From NCBI GenBank assembly GCA_014529385.2, contig CM043968.1:128327518-128391517 (forward strand): a DNA stretch of 64,000 nucleotides, in the 5' to 3' direction. Shown piece after piece: positions 1 to 10,314 of the stretch; position 1 is the stretch's first letter, and each line of letters begins with the position of its first letter. Origin of the DNA: Adiantum capillus-veneris (lineage: Eukaryota; Streptophyta; Polypodiopsida; Polypodiales; Pteridaceae). A program made the position numbers and the translations under genes. The notes under the pieces were generated by a model. That model was not told the DNA's origin, made no database searches, and was given only the letters and a program-made list of their open reading frames with translations.

Positions 1-426
1 ATCAAGGACTACTTAGAAGAAGTGGAGCCTTTTGTTATCCCAGAGGGAACCCTGAAGCCCACAAGCACTTGGATTCAAGATGACCTACTAGAAACCAATG
101 ATCTGAGAATCTACCAAGGAGTGTTTAAAGATCCAGAGGGAAATGCAGTGGAGCCACCCATGATCCCTCAAGAGCTCAATGAATTTGTTAGGAGCAAGAT
201 GGGGGACTACTTGGAGAAACTGGATCTACACAACTACTTTGAAGCCTTGCCAGTAGGGATTGATGTTAAAAGAGTGTGGGAATTTGTCACAACAATCAAA
301 GAGAACGGCATAGCCAGAGTTACAGATCTGCAAGGCAAGCCTAATACAATGATTGTCATCATAGAGAAGGTGGTGGCAGCAACACTTGACCTCCACTTGA
401 CCTCTCTAACAAAGGAGACAGTGTGA
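1..426 (+). pseudogene. Accessory ORF, N-terminal segment (copy A, 5' cut by window)
   Basis: An open frame from base 1 gives a protein starting IKDYLEEVEPFVIPEGTL and ending LTSLTKETV. Function is not recognised. Copy B has the same segment nearly unchanged at 54927-55352. In both copies the frame ends at the same TGA (424-426 here), and the next segment continues one frame back with a few bases of overlap. That shared break could be a frameshift site, a lost intron or an inherited mutation. The protein is soluble-looking, with no signal peptide or membrane segment visible. Confidence 0.65.
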
Positions 427-1362
427 CTAAGAGGCAGGATGACATTAAGGTCTACTTAGAGAAGACAAATAACTATACATTTGAAGATATTGCAAACCCA
501 AAGGTGTCCATCATGAGCCAATTATACAATCAGTACTTCCACATGTGTACCAAGCGGCCACATAAATACATGATGCCACCTGGAGCTATTTCCACCACTT
601 TCACTTGGGCGATGCAGAAGAGCCGCCCGAGGGAGATAAACTATGCCGCTTACATTCACGACAACCTTTTGAAAATGGGGACCAAAAATCCCACTTATAT
701 TGTGCCTAGTGAGTTGATAACCAAAGTCATCTATGGAGCATTGCATGCCAAGGGAAATTGGCCTCTACCTCCCTCCCAAAATGATGGGCTCAAGTTGAAG
801 GAAGACAAAGAACAAGAGCCTCCTAAGGCTCCAAGGGTAGCCACAAGGTTGAAGCGCCGTTTAGAGACAGTGCCAGAAGAGCCGCCATAGCCCAAGAAGG
901 GAAAGAAAGAAACTCTACAGGTGCTAGTAAAGGAAACAAAGTCACAAAAAGCAACAAGGTTGGAAAGACTAATGGAAAGTTTCAGAGCTGAGAGAGCGCT
1001 AAAAGGGGATTTGAGAGAATTATGGAAGCCCTCACTTGAGGGTATGTCTGGATCATCTCGAAGAACTCAAAGGGATCGCTTTGAAGATTATATAAAGAAT
1101 TTTGAGATCTTAGATGCTATAGCTGAGAATATCCCAAATATACCTTTTACCGAAGAAGAAGTTGATGATGTGAGATGGCAACTGCTAGAAGAACAGGAAG
1201 GGCAAGAAAGAGAGAGGAAAACAAATGCTGATCGGGACTTCAAGAAGAAGCAATCAACCCCACCATCAACCCAAGAATCCAACCCTCCACCATCACCACC
1301 TCCTCATAGTCCTCCTCAAACCCGAAAAACTGAGAAGTTGAACAAATCTGATGGGCAACAAG
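423..1362 (+). pseudogene. Accessory ORF, second segment (copy A)
   Basis: One frame from 423 to 1362 is broken only by a TAG at 888-890, which copy B also has. The first half contains YAAYIHDNLLKMGTKNPTYI and a basic stretch (PRVATRLKRRLE). The second half is charged (ERLMESFRAERALKG, WQLLEEQEGQERERKT) and ends proline-rich (PPPSPPPHSPPQT). No family is recognised. The segment is cut at 1362 by the reversed element 1363-3675 and resumes at 3681. Copy B lacks 32 bp here: two GATC repeats (1074-1077 and 1106-1109 in copy A) collapsed to one, shifting its frame. Confidence 0.65.
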
Positions 1363-2952
1363 TGTAACATTTAATGGCCTAAAATCTTATGTGTAGCGGA
1401 AATTAGCATGAACATAGTGAGCATTTCATTAGAGTTGATTCCTAATGAGAATTACAAGAGTGCTTGGGTGGAGAGAGCAACAAAAAGCATAACACCTAGT
1501 TAGATAGCATCGACAATACTTTCAAAAGAGAGAGCAATTAAGCTATTGACAACAGTTGAGGACCGGATTTGCATGGAGCCGGTCCCCCCTCCAAAAGGCT
1601 TTGTATTATGGTTTCTCCCATCAAGAGAGACATTGTACAATACAATTCTTTGTGTTCCTTCAAGACGAGCTAGTGCAATGAAGATGGAAGCTTCATACAC
1701 CAAGCAAAACACTTAATCAAACACAACTTGAATTATCCCCGTTCTCAGACCCAAGACCTCACACACCTTCGAAGATGGTGAGAGCTAGCAGGGTATGAGA
1801 GTAGATTGAGAGGAAAAAGAAGTATCTTACGAGAAATAAGTACATCTCCTCACATAATCACTCATATTAGCATAGCTTAGCTTAGTAATTAGCTTGGTAG
1901 AGAAGATGAGCATGCATTGAAGCTTGGCTCTTGGTTGGATTTGTATCCACATGCCAAGAGAGTGTTGATGTAGGCTTCTATCTCACAAGCTTGGAGTAGG
2001 TGATGAGCTCTCCATTAAAGCTTGGGAGGAGATAGAGTATTTTCCCTTCACACATGGTCAAGTGTGAGAGTGTGTGTGTCAATGCCAAGCAAAAATCAGC
2101 CCCCTCTCTCTCTTGGGTGAGCCCTAGCTGCTAAGTTAGTCTGGCTTTTGCCTCATTGGACCTCCCGAGGTCAAGCCAATAGGGATTAAGCAGCATAAGT
2201 GATAGCCTTCTGACATGTGTCCCCCTTTCCCCGTTTGTGAGAGCTTTAGATAATTAAATAATTAAACTAAACTCTCATTGGACCCCTTTGCCTCCTGGCC
2301 AATAGGAATCAGGCAAGCCATGGGGCTCCTGAATGCTCATTGGACCCCTTGGGAGACTGCCCAATAGTCTTCTAGGACACTTAATTCTTATTGGTTTCTT
2401 TTATTAAATGTTTTTAAATTAATTAAACTAGATTTACTCTAGCCTAATTCTCATTGGTCCACTTCAAGGGTCTTCCAATAGGAATTGGGCATACCTTGTG
2501 GGCATCTGGCCTAGGGAGCTGACATGTGTCCCTCATTCCCTTTGTGTAAAGGGAGCCTGTGTGTGTGTGTGTGGCTTTCTCTCTCATCCCCTAGCTTTGG
2601 GGCTCGCCCCCTCCCATGTAGGGATGTAGAAAGACTTTTTGGGCACACACTAAGCATCCAATTTTCCCTAAGGTTGACCTTTGGACACAACCTTTGAATT
2701 TTGGAACCTTAGCATTTTGGAAGTCTTAATGGGCTGAACCTTAGGGTCTTTTTAGCCCGTTGTTTCACATGGCTCTTTTGCAGATGGCCCCCCCTTTGGA
2801 TCCCTATTTTCCCTCCTTTGGATCCCTACTGTGGCCGGTCTGCTAACTTAACCAATATTCTAGCTTTTTCTCCCTTGGCACTTCCCCACATTAAATGATC
2901 AGTTTAATATGAGAAAATCATTTAGGAGAATTAGATATTGATTATTATGACA
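1363..2952 (-). repeat. 3' LTR of deleted family E element
   Basis: About 1.59 kb. It is the reverse complement of the LTRs at 16049-17642 and 23259-24859 and has TG/CA ends. The adjoining internal bases on the minus strand (AAGAGAGAGGTAA) match the polypurine tract of the full element. It carries the same alternating CCAAT and ATTGG pentamers as the intact LTR. Confidence 0.88.
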
Positions 2953-3425
2953 TTACCTCTCTCTTGAAATCATAGTCGTCCTCGACTATGGTGTAGAGAA
3001 GATAAAGCATATGCATGAGTCCTTTTCTTAGCGGGTAGAGGATCCCTATGTTACCCTACGACATCATTCCATAATGGATGACTAGTCCATTTGGCGCTTG
3101 AGAGCCTGAGGCTGCCGCAAGCATGTCTGCACATTAGTCCTATCAATCTTCCATAGTAGAGTGACAAGCTCTACTTGGTGTTCGGGAGACGTCGTCTCCG
3201 CAAACTTGATCTAAGCATGCATACTACTTCATTTTTGTGCACAAATAAAGAAAAAGAGAGTCTTATAAGACAAAAATTTTTGTTCATTTTTAACATTTTG
3301 TACATTTGCTTACTCTTGGGAAGCATTGTAAGCATTGACAAGGTTTAGGTTATCCTTTAATTGTATGCCTTGCATCCATCTAGCATCTTCAAAAGGATAA
3401 TTCTTAAACTTAATAAGATATCGTC

Positions 3426-3675
3426 TTAACCTTAGCATTTTGGAAGTCTTAATGGGCTGAACCTTAGGGTCTTTTTAGCCCCTTGTTTCACATGGCTCTT
3501 TTGCAGATGGCCCCCCCTTTGGATCCCTATTTTCCCTCCTTTGGATCCCTACTGTGGCCGGTCTGCTAACTTAACCAATATTCTAGCTTTTTCTCCCTTG
3601 GCACTTCCCCACATTAAATGATCAGTTTAATATGAGAAAATCATTTAGGAGAATTAGATATTGATTATTATGACA
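3426..3675 (-). repeat. Truncated 5' LTR of deleted family E element
   Basis: These 250 bases repeat 2703-2952 almost exactly (from CCTTAGCATTTTGG to ATTATGACA). On the minus strand this is the first part of the LTR. The deletion breakpoint is at 3425/3426, where chromodomain-region sequence (GATATCGTC) joins the LTR. Confidence 0.85.
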
Positions 3676-3680
3676 ACAAG

Positions 3681-4985
3681 ACTCCAAGGAAGAGAAGAAG
3701 AAAGAGGAAGAGCAGCAGGGAGAAGTTGAACCAAAAGATGAGAAGCTAGATCCATAAGAAAAAAACTATAGAATATTTCTTGATCTACTAGCTGCTGGAT
3801 ATTATTGAGAAGAGGTAGCTAATGCAGCTTTTGAATTGTCGAGCACTAGACCCAAAGAATATATGATGAGCCCTCGATTGGTGGAGTTGAAGGAAATGGC
3901 CACAGATACAGTGGATTTACAGCCACAAGCCAATGATTGGGATGAAATGATGCAAATACTCACTGAGCTCATAGCAAGGTCTATGGCCATTGAGAGTGAA
4001 ATTAATAATCTCAAAGCAAATGAAGTTGAAATCAAAGCCGAGGTGGACTCGCTGCAAAAGCAGGACCAAGAGAGCACATAGAAGCAAGCCAAGCTGCAAG
4101 CTGATCTGGACGCGGCACTAGAAAGATACCAAGACCTGGAAAGTCAGAGTCAGGCAGCAGGCCAAAATCTTCAAAGAGTAGAGGAGGAGTACAAGAAAAT
4201 CAGAAAATCACTGACGGATGCGGAGAAAGAAAGAGACAACTTTACACTACAGCTTGCTGATGAGTCCAAAGAAGTGGAGACTTTGAGGAATGATAAGGAA
4301 AAAGCTGAGCTAGAACATGAGGCCATCCAGGACAAAGTTATAGAACTGAAAGATCAAATAAAAGTGAAAGATCAGACAATCCAGAGGCTAAGAGCATCCT
4401 CGGGCAGAGTCAGAGCTGCTACCTCAACTAGCACTGCTTCAGAGAAGGATATATATGAAGAACAGATGAAAGAACTCCAAAAGGAGTTGACACTAGAGAA
4501 GAGGCAAAGATTGATGATGGCCGAGGGCTCCCTAGTGATGCAAAGCCGTTTGGAGGATGAGAACAAGGCCATGAAAGATGAACTAGAAACCTTAAAAAAG
4601 AAGATGGACGAGGACCTAAAGATGATGCAAACTGAAAATGAAGACACTAAGAGGAATCTAGAAGAGGCTGAAAAAGCCAATGCTGAATTGAGCAACCTCT
4701 TAGTGACCATGGGGGATCAAGCTGAACAGGAAAAGCAAGCATATCAAAAGTAGATTGATGAGCTAAAAGGCCAATAGCAGACTGAAGAGCAACACTTGAG
4801 CACATGGCCAGCAACAATGGAAGGAATTGACATAGACAATGTGTCAGATCCAGTGGACACAAAAATGCAAGAGGACATCCTTGTGGGACCATCCCAAGAG
4901 CCCCAGGACCTGACACAAGAAGAAGAAGAAAATCTAAAAAAGGCAATAGAAGCGGCAATAAAAGACACCGCCAAAGAAGCAATGG
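3681..4985 (+). pseudogene. Accessory ORF, coiled-coil segment (copy A)
   Basis: After the inserted element the accessory protein resumes with a Lys/Glu-rich stretch. From about 3950 to 4750 it is a long heptad-rich coiled coil (IESEINNLKANEVEIKAEV, LERYQDLESQSQ, ELKDQIKVKDQTIQRLR, LEDENKAMKDELETLKKK). An acidic tail follows, ending DTAKEAMV. Stops interrupt it, for example the TAA after KLDP and the TAG after QEST. At 4986 a one-base deletion relative to copy B creates the stop that separates the C-terminal domain. A filament or multimerisation role is plausible from the coiled coil; nothing more specific is supported. Confidence 0.7.
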
Positions 4986-4986
4986 T

Positions 4987-5697
4987 ATGAAGTCTATGAC
5001 CATTCAGAAGTTAGATGCAAATGTCGTTCGACGTGAATGGCTACAACCTTCTCTCCCATATCCTCTTCTCAAGTACGAAGCTACTACAATAAACAAGAGG
5101 ATTAGAAAGGAGGCGATAGTGCCACTATATGAAGAAGATATCTCCAAACTAGAAGGAGTTAAGATTATTGTGGACTCTCAGCCAAAATGGAGAAAGCCAT
5201 GGCTAACTAAATACCCACATTATTTAGTACATCTGGTAGAGGCGCCTAAAATAATCAGAGACAACCTTAGCTTTTTCCCTCTACCAAAGATGCGGACCTG
5301 GAAAGAACAAGAGCTACTAAAGAAAAGCCACCCCACATGGCTCAACTACCCAAAGCTGCAGGGCTTGAAGGTAGATGAGAGAATGAGTGAGCAATACATG
5401 GTGAAAACCCTAACAGGTGCCATTAAATTGTTCACTATCTCGCCTGACCTCTCTTGCATCATGCTCAGGAAAATATGTAAAACCCTTCTGGCAATTTTTG
5501 AGATCTTTAAACCTGGACAGGCAACAGACAACATATTCTTCTTCCAAGACACATATAGATGTGCGTATGAACTGTCTGCTCAGCCTTCCCATGAGGCGAT
5601 ACATGCCCTCTACCAGCGAATAATGTTTTTGCCATCGTACCATCTCCAGGCCATTGAAGAAGCCTTCTACACCGGTTTCTTCACCATTGATACATAA
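4987..5697 (+). CDS. Accessory ORF, C-terminal domain (copy A)
   Basis: 236 codons starting MKSMTIQKLDANVV and ending FYTGFFTIDT. The domain is globular-looking and not recognised. It has repeated aromatic and proline motifs (WLQPSLPYPLLKYEATTI, PKWRKPWLTKYPHYLVHLV, LSFFPLPKMRTW). In copy B the upstream coiled-coil tail reads straight into this domain (EAMVLKSMTIQKL), so it is the C-terminus of the same protein and not a separate gene; the Met start here is a by-product of a one-base deletion. It ends 127 bp before the 3' LTR, as expected for an accessory ORF downstream of the gag/pol region. Confidence 0.65.
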   Translation: MKSMTIQKLDANVVRREWLQPSLPYPLLKYEATTINKRIRKEAIVPLYEEDISKLEGVKIIVDSQPKWRKPWLTKYPHYLVHLVEAPKIIRDNLSFFPLPKMRTWKEQELLKKSHPTWLNYPKLQGLKVDERMSEQYMVKTLTGAIKLFTISPDLSCIMLRKICKTLLAIFEIFKPGQATDNIFFFQDTYRCAYELSAQPSHEAIHALYQRIMFLPSYHLQAIEEAFYTGFFTIDT

Positions 5698-5788
5698 ATA
5701 TTCCGCCCTGCATTACTGGCCCAGCATGCACGGTATGAGTCTGTACTGAAGATGCACGAAAGCCTCCATTGAAGAAGTAACTCTACTG

Positions 5789-5824
5789 TCATGTCGGGGA
5801 CGACATGATCTAGGAGGGGGGGAT
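5789..5824 (+). promoter_or_regulatory. Hairpin and polypurine tract before 3' LTR (copy A)
   Basis: An 8-bp perfect stem, TCATGTCG / CGACATGA, with loop GGGA lies at 5789-5808. It is followed by the purine run TAGGAGGGGGGGAT directly abutting the LTR start at 5825. The purine run is the expected plus-strand primer for reverse transcription. Confidence 0.7.
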
Positions 5825-6714
5825 TGTTAGCGGCTGAACACACTTAATGAGGGATGATTGCACGGCGGGATACTAATTTTCTTTGTAATTATTCCTTAAT
5901 TGAGAAGAAACCGTCATTTCACCTTTGTAAATAGTGGGGCTTGCAGAAGCTTCCAAATTGTATCCCATTTTTGACATTTAGACTTAGTAAATGGTTAAAT
6001 TGGAACATTAGGGTTTGAGATTGTAAGGTATTTATACCACTTTTGACCTTAATGCAAAAAAACTTTTGTCATTTTTATAAGTTTGTCTCTGTGATTTGAG
6101 CGTACTTTGTGTACGAGAGAGAGTGAGAGTTTTGTCTTGACGCTACGCGTGCACTGGTGGTCAAAATCGAGTGCGAGAGAAGTGCAGTGTGTTGCCCCCG
6201 AAGAGAGCTACGCGCCAACACCTACATTGCAGGTGTGCGGCACGGCTTTGCGAGATCGATCCACCAGCTATATCAGCATATCCACGCATTCTCAATGAGT
6301 AGGGCTACACATTAGGTACTTTTTTTTTCAAAAACGTCGACCTGTAAATTTCGACCAGACATCCTACCGGATTTGGCACTAGGTGTTTAGGGTTGGAGTT
6401 TTGGTTCATGGACCTTAGGGAGAGTGACCTATTGGTGTAAATAGGATTTCTGTCAAGTTCTGTAGCGTTTCGAGAACGTTTGGTGGGTATTTGGATCTTG
6501 AAAGCATTGTAGGAAATCTCCTCTTGTGTACTCTTGAAGGCTGTAGCTTAAACATTGGGTAGAGACCTCTGTAGGAAGTAGTCAATAGTCGGTCGAGTGT
6601 AGGTTGACACCCTATGCTTCCTTCCACGCACCTGCGGGTCAAACTTCGTCCTTAGCTACCAAAACTTGTTAGGTGAGTTCTCACTGTGCTGACGTTCGTC
6701 GCGATGTATCCGCA
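5825..6714 (+). repeat. 3' LTR of copy A
   Basis: Starts TGTTAGCGGCTGAACACAC and matches the LTRs at 44047 (split) and 38043 along its length. TATTTATA at 6029-6036 is the likely TATA box. The last bases diverge: the other copies end TCCGCCAACA or TCCGTCCAACA, whereas here the sequence reads TCCGCACCTTG, so the exact end is uncertain. Confidence 0.82.
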
Positions 6715-6815
6715 CCTTGTTGCATCAACTTCACACTGTGAAATGTGTGTAGAAATGGCCTCCTTTTATAGGCCAAAAGGGTTGCCCTCTCTCATGAGAG
6801 GCAGCCATGTGTAGT
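6715..6815. other. Spacer between copy A and element F
   Basis: 101 bp with no gene. Its last bases (GTAGT, 6811-6815) are the left target duplication of element F. Confidence 0.5.
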
Positions 6816-8694
6816 TGTAAGATCTCCAAACCCGCCGACACCAAAAGCGAGATGGAACCTTTGACAGGTCTCTAGGCCTACTAAGGTCAAAGTCTTTAAA
6901 CAAGGAAAGTTCCAGGGAATTCACCCTTACCATTGACAATGGTTTAGGTTTATAGCCTTAGAAGAGACCTAGTCCTGTCTCGTAGAGGAAATGAGACCCT
7001 AAAAAAAAATTCCGACCTTAAATCTTCATCCTTTAGATTAAGGTTTCCTTAGCCAACACTTTTTTCCCGCTAGCATATGTGAGGGCACAACCGCTGGTGG
7101 ATTCCTTGTCCAAGTGAAGAAGTTTCTAGTCGTTTTAGTGCGCGGGAATGGATAGTTACCTAACTAATCAGGTCCACCCGTCCATGATTGACAACCTTAG
7201 TCAATCCCCACTTACCACCCCGCACTCACACATGATTCTATTGTTGTTTAATTACTACCACATTCTTTTCACAATTAAAATAATGATTCCTTTTTAACTT
7301 TTTAAACTGCATTTCCTTAAGACAACCTTTGAAAACAGTATTGAAAGCATTCTTTCAGAAAACATACATCTTTAAACTTAAGACAAGGTACTGTCATTTC
7401 TAAGTATCACTGACCAGTACTAACTTGTCTCAAGACCACCTATACAAGGGTGAAAAACGGCACCCATTCCTTATTTATATAACCGGGGTGGAAAGTCTTC
7501 ACCCCAAGTCCGGGTGCCCATACGCCAAAACCAGTTGCCCATACAACCAGGCCGGCTGCCCTAGGATTAAAAAACGGTATCCTAACTTATGTAGAAACAT
7601 CAAGACATGACACGGAGTAGAAACTCATCGTTCATGGGGGTAACCGACTTAACCGTGGCTAGAAAGCCAATCATAATCATCAAAATATAACAAGGAGTCG
7701 GAGGTGTCTTGAGACAAGCTGTCTTAAGGATGGCCAAACATTTCTTTCCTATTTCAACCAGTCATAACCCAATCAGTCCTTTCCTAATTACAATCATTGC
7801 TCGCGGGTTTCGTGGAAGTTACCTTCCGCTTACGGCCAATTTTTTTTCCTTCCTAACCTTACGTATGCAATGCTTAACTTAAAATGAACTCTAAAAGCTA
7901 TTAATGGCATAATTGAAATCCACCTGGGATTGGTCGTCCATCTGCTGTGGGGCAGGTGCCCGTAAACTCTCCTCTATTGGCCTATGGCTAGGCCCTGCTT
8001 CATGGTCGTTAGTTGCTTTGTTGCATTTTTTACTAACATCTTCATCTTCAGTCAAAGGGTTCCCTCTGGTTCTCTTGGGAGCCATTTCGGCAGCCGTTAG
8101 GGTTAATCAATTAGAGATTAAACTCTAATGATTTCTGCGTAGTGTTTCTCCCTAGATGAGAGAGAAATTCTCAAGGCTCCAAGTCTGTCAAAATATGAAG
8201 AGAAAGGTCCTATTTATAACTTTTTCTGGGCATCTGGAAGATTTTGGAAGCTTTTCCCTAGTCCAAGCATCCCCCCAGCTTGAAATTTGCGCCATTTTCA
8301 GCCATCGGTGCTCCTAGCAAGTTTCCCTAGCTTCCACACTCACCCCATACCTTCCAGAATTTGCATGGTTGATTTTTGTAGATTTTTAATGATGAAATTT
8401 GGAATTTCCTATCTAACTCTAGAACCTTAGTGTAAAGAAGTCTTTGCTAATGATTAATAATGAAACCATCCAATTTTTGTTATTAATTAAATTTCTATGG
8501 TAATTTTCCAGGACCCGTAACTATTCCCGTTTTTATCGGAATCAGATTCTGAAAATTTCTAAACATAGTAAAGCTCTGCTTATGATTCTAATAATACGAA
8601 AATTAATAGTGTTTGGAGTCCTGCAATAGTGTTTTCCATTAAGTTTTGCAAACTTAGTACAATCTTTAAGGTTTCGAAAGCTGGAAACCTTACA
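6816..8694 (-). repeat. 3' LTR of element F
   Basis: 1,879 bp. It matches 10914-12678 but keeps 113 bp (between AAGAC repeats at 7319-7323 and 7432-7436) that the other LTR has lost. TATAAATA lies on the minus strand at 8211-8220. The adjoining minus-strand interior (TTGGGGTGA) is the likely polypurine tract. Confidence 0.9.
7891..8085 (-). CDS. Short ORF inside the LTR of element F
   Basis: 64 codons starting MAPKRTRGNPLTEDEDVSKK and ending FNYAINSF. It lies downstream of the LTR TATA box, so it would be near the 5' end of the transcript. The basic MAPKRTRG start resembles the beginning of many chromovirus Gag proteins (inference). In the other LTR the same frame survives but its ATG is ATA. 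It could be a displaced Gag start or an upstream ORF. Confidence 0.4.
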   Translation of the reverse strand: MAPKRTRGNPLTEDEDVSKKCNKATNDHEAGPSHRPIEESLRAPAPQQMDDQSQVDFNYAINSF

Positions 8695-8705
8695 ATCACC
8701 CCAAC

Positions 8706-9655
8706 TTAGGGATTTGGAGATGTCCTCATCTCAACCGAAATTGGGAAAATCCTTGTGAAGGATACTTCATCCTCCCAGGTGGCATCCTCGGTAGGGTAGT
8801 CCTTCCATTTGACCAAATATTCTCTGATAACCCTATTTCTTGAACTCCTTTCCGTGGTATCGAGAATACAATCTGGTTGGAGTTCAAGAATTCCTTGCTT
8901 CTGCATCACAATTTGTTCGTCATCTAGAGTATGATTTGGATTTGGGATGTAAGGTTTTAGAAGACTGATATGGAAGAAATTATGGACCTTGAGATGCTCA
9001 GGCAATTTTAGTTTATAAGCTTGATCACTGATTACTTTAATCACTTCATACGGTCCACAATATCTGGGGCTTAGTTTTTTGTATTTTCCCAAGGATAGAG
9101 TGCTTCTTTTTGGCCGAACCCTTAGGAATACTTTATCTCCTTGTTTGAAAACCCGATCAGACCGTTTTTTATCAGCATATTGTTTCTGGCGATCCTTGGC
9201 TGCCTGAATGTCTTGCCTTATGGCTTTGGTTTGGGCTTCCATCTCCTCCAACATTTGCTTTGAGGCTTCTACCCTTATAGTAGGGTCAGAAAAATTTAGG
9301 GGTGATATGCACTCATGCCCATAAAGAGAATTGAATGGTGACATCCCAATGCTTTGATGAAAAGAAGAGTTATAGGCGAATTCCACCAAAGGAAGAAATT
9401 GGATCCATTTCCGGGGTTCTCTACCACAATAGGCTCTAAGGATGTCTTCAATGACTTGGTTTACTCTTTCTGTCTGGCCGTCTGTCTGGGGGTGATAGGA
9501 TATACTGAAACATAGTTGAGTTCTTAAGGATTCAAATAAAGCTTTCCAGAATTTTGAAGTGATTTTTGCATCTCTGTCACTGACTATTCTCTTAGGAAGC
9601 CCGTGCAATCTGAAGATCTCTTTGATAAAGAGACGGCTTATGTCTGATGCAGTAT
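8706..9655 (-). pseudogene. Integrase core and chromodomain (element F)
   Basis: The frame gives HGLPKRIVSDRDAKITSKFW (second catalytic Asp region), HPQTDGQTERVNQ (catalytic Glu), a GPY/F-type C-terminal module (YCGPYEVIKVISDQAYKLKL, VHNFFHISLLKPY) and a chromodomain (REYLVKWKDYPTEDATWED). Integrase joins cDNA into the genome; the chromodomain is thought to steer integration by binding histone marks. The zinc finger and first catalytic Asp are missing because the 5' part was deleted into RT. An open stretch of 300 codons from 9608 is unbroken, so the loss is recent or the frame was kept. Confidence 0.88.
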
Positions 9656-9960
9656 ACTTGTATTATATCTTTAACCTTTGCGGGGTCTACTGAAATTCCT
9701 TCAGGGTTGATTATAAAACCAAGATAACTAACTTCTGGTGTGGAGAACACACATTTACTCATCTTGGGATATAACTGATGTTGGCGTAGAAGATGGAGTA
9801 CTTTACGTACATGGTCTTCATGATCTTTTTCATCCTTAGAATATATCAGGATATCATCAAAAAACACCAACACAAAATCATCCAGATATTCTCTAATTAT
9901 ATCTTGCATGAGACGGTTAAAAGTGGCTGGAGAATTCGTAAGGCCAAAGGGCATCACGTT
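9656..9960 (-). pseudogene. Reverse transcriptase fragment (element F)
   Basis: Contains MPFGLTNSPATFNRLMQ and the catalytic VFFDDILIYSKD motif, then YLGFIINPEGISVDPAKVKD, all standard Ty3/gypsy RT. It starts abruptly after a Gag scrap and ends at the fusion to integrase near 9655, so the fingers and the connection/RNase H part are gone. Confidence 0.88.
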
Positions 9961-10030
9961 CTAAATTGGTTCCTTCTCCCTTGAAAGTTGGGAGCTGAAC
10001 TTGTTTTAACAGTAGTTTCTTTTCCTGGGT
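9961..10030 (-). pseudogene. Gag scrap (element F)
   Basis: The minus strand reads LLKQVQLPTFKGEGTNLE, a pattern typical of the start of the Gag capsid region in plant chromoviruses, then joins RT by deletion. Too short for more. Confidence 0.5.
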
Positions 10031-10314
10031 GGGAGTATAGAGACTTTTGGCAATTCCCTGGGTTTGTAATTAATGAAAATGCTTTAGTGATTACACTACT
10101 TTTGTTTTGTCATGCAGTTCTCAAATTTATATACTTTGTAACATACTACAAACAGAAATCTAACAATCCTCATCACCATTTCAATTTTACTACACAAGCA
10201 TGTCATAAAACCATGGTATATACAAAGGTTGATACAACACTGACTCATACTATGTACAAGATGGGCTCATACTATATACAAGATGGAATCATGCTATATA
10301 CAATGTGCGATTCC

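Larger units (their letters stand above)
1363..3675 (-). mobile_element. Internally deleted chromovirus of family E
   Basis: The element starts TGTAACATTTAATGG and ends ATTATTATGACA on the plus strand and is flanked by ACAAG on both sides (1358-1362 and 3676-3680), an exact 5-bp target duplication. Read on the minus strand it is: first about 250 bp of the 5' LTR (3675-3426), about 470 bp of 3' internal sequence with the end of the chromodomain region (3425-2953), and a complete 3' LTR (2952-1363). Each part matches the full element at 16049-24859. A deletion therefore removed most of the 5' LTR, gag and pol after insertion. It lies antisense in copy A. Confidence 0.88.
1..6714 (+). mobile_element. 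Tat/Athila-like LTR retrotransposon, copy A (3' part)
   Basis: The window opens inside an accessory ORF that runs, with interruptions, to 5697 and is followed by a hairpin, a polypurine tract and an LTR starting TGTTAGCGG at 5825. The same accessory ORF occurs at 54921-57998 (copy B), and related LTRs lie at 38043 and 44047, where they are followed by a primer site matching tRNA-Asp. That primer type and the accessory ORF place the family with Tat/Athila-like Ty3/gypsy elements (inference). Any pol of this copy would lie left of the window. A chromovirus relic interrupts it at 1363-3675. Confidence 0.8.

Noticed and set aside
1363-3675. Simple solo LTR
   Set aside because: Length and internal repeat show interior and 5' LTR remnants.
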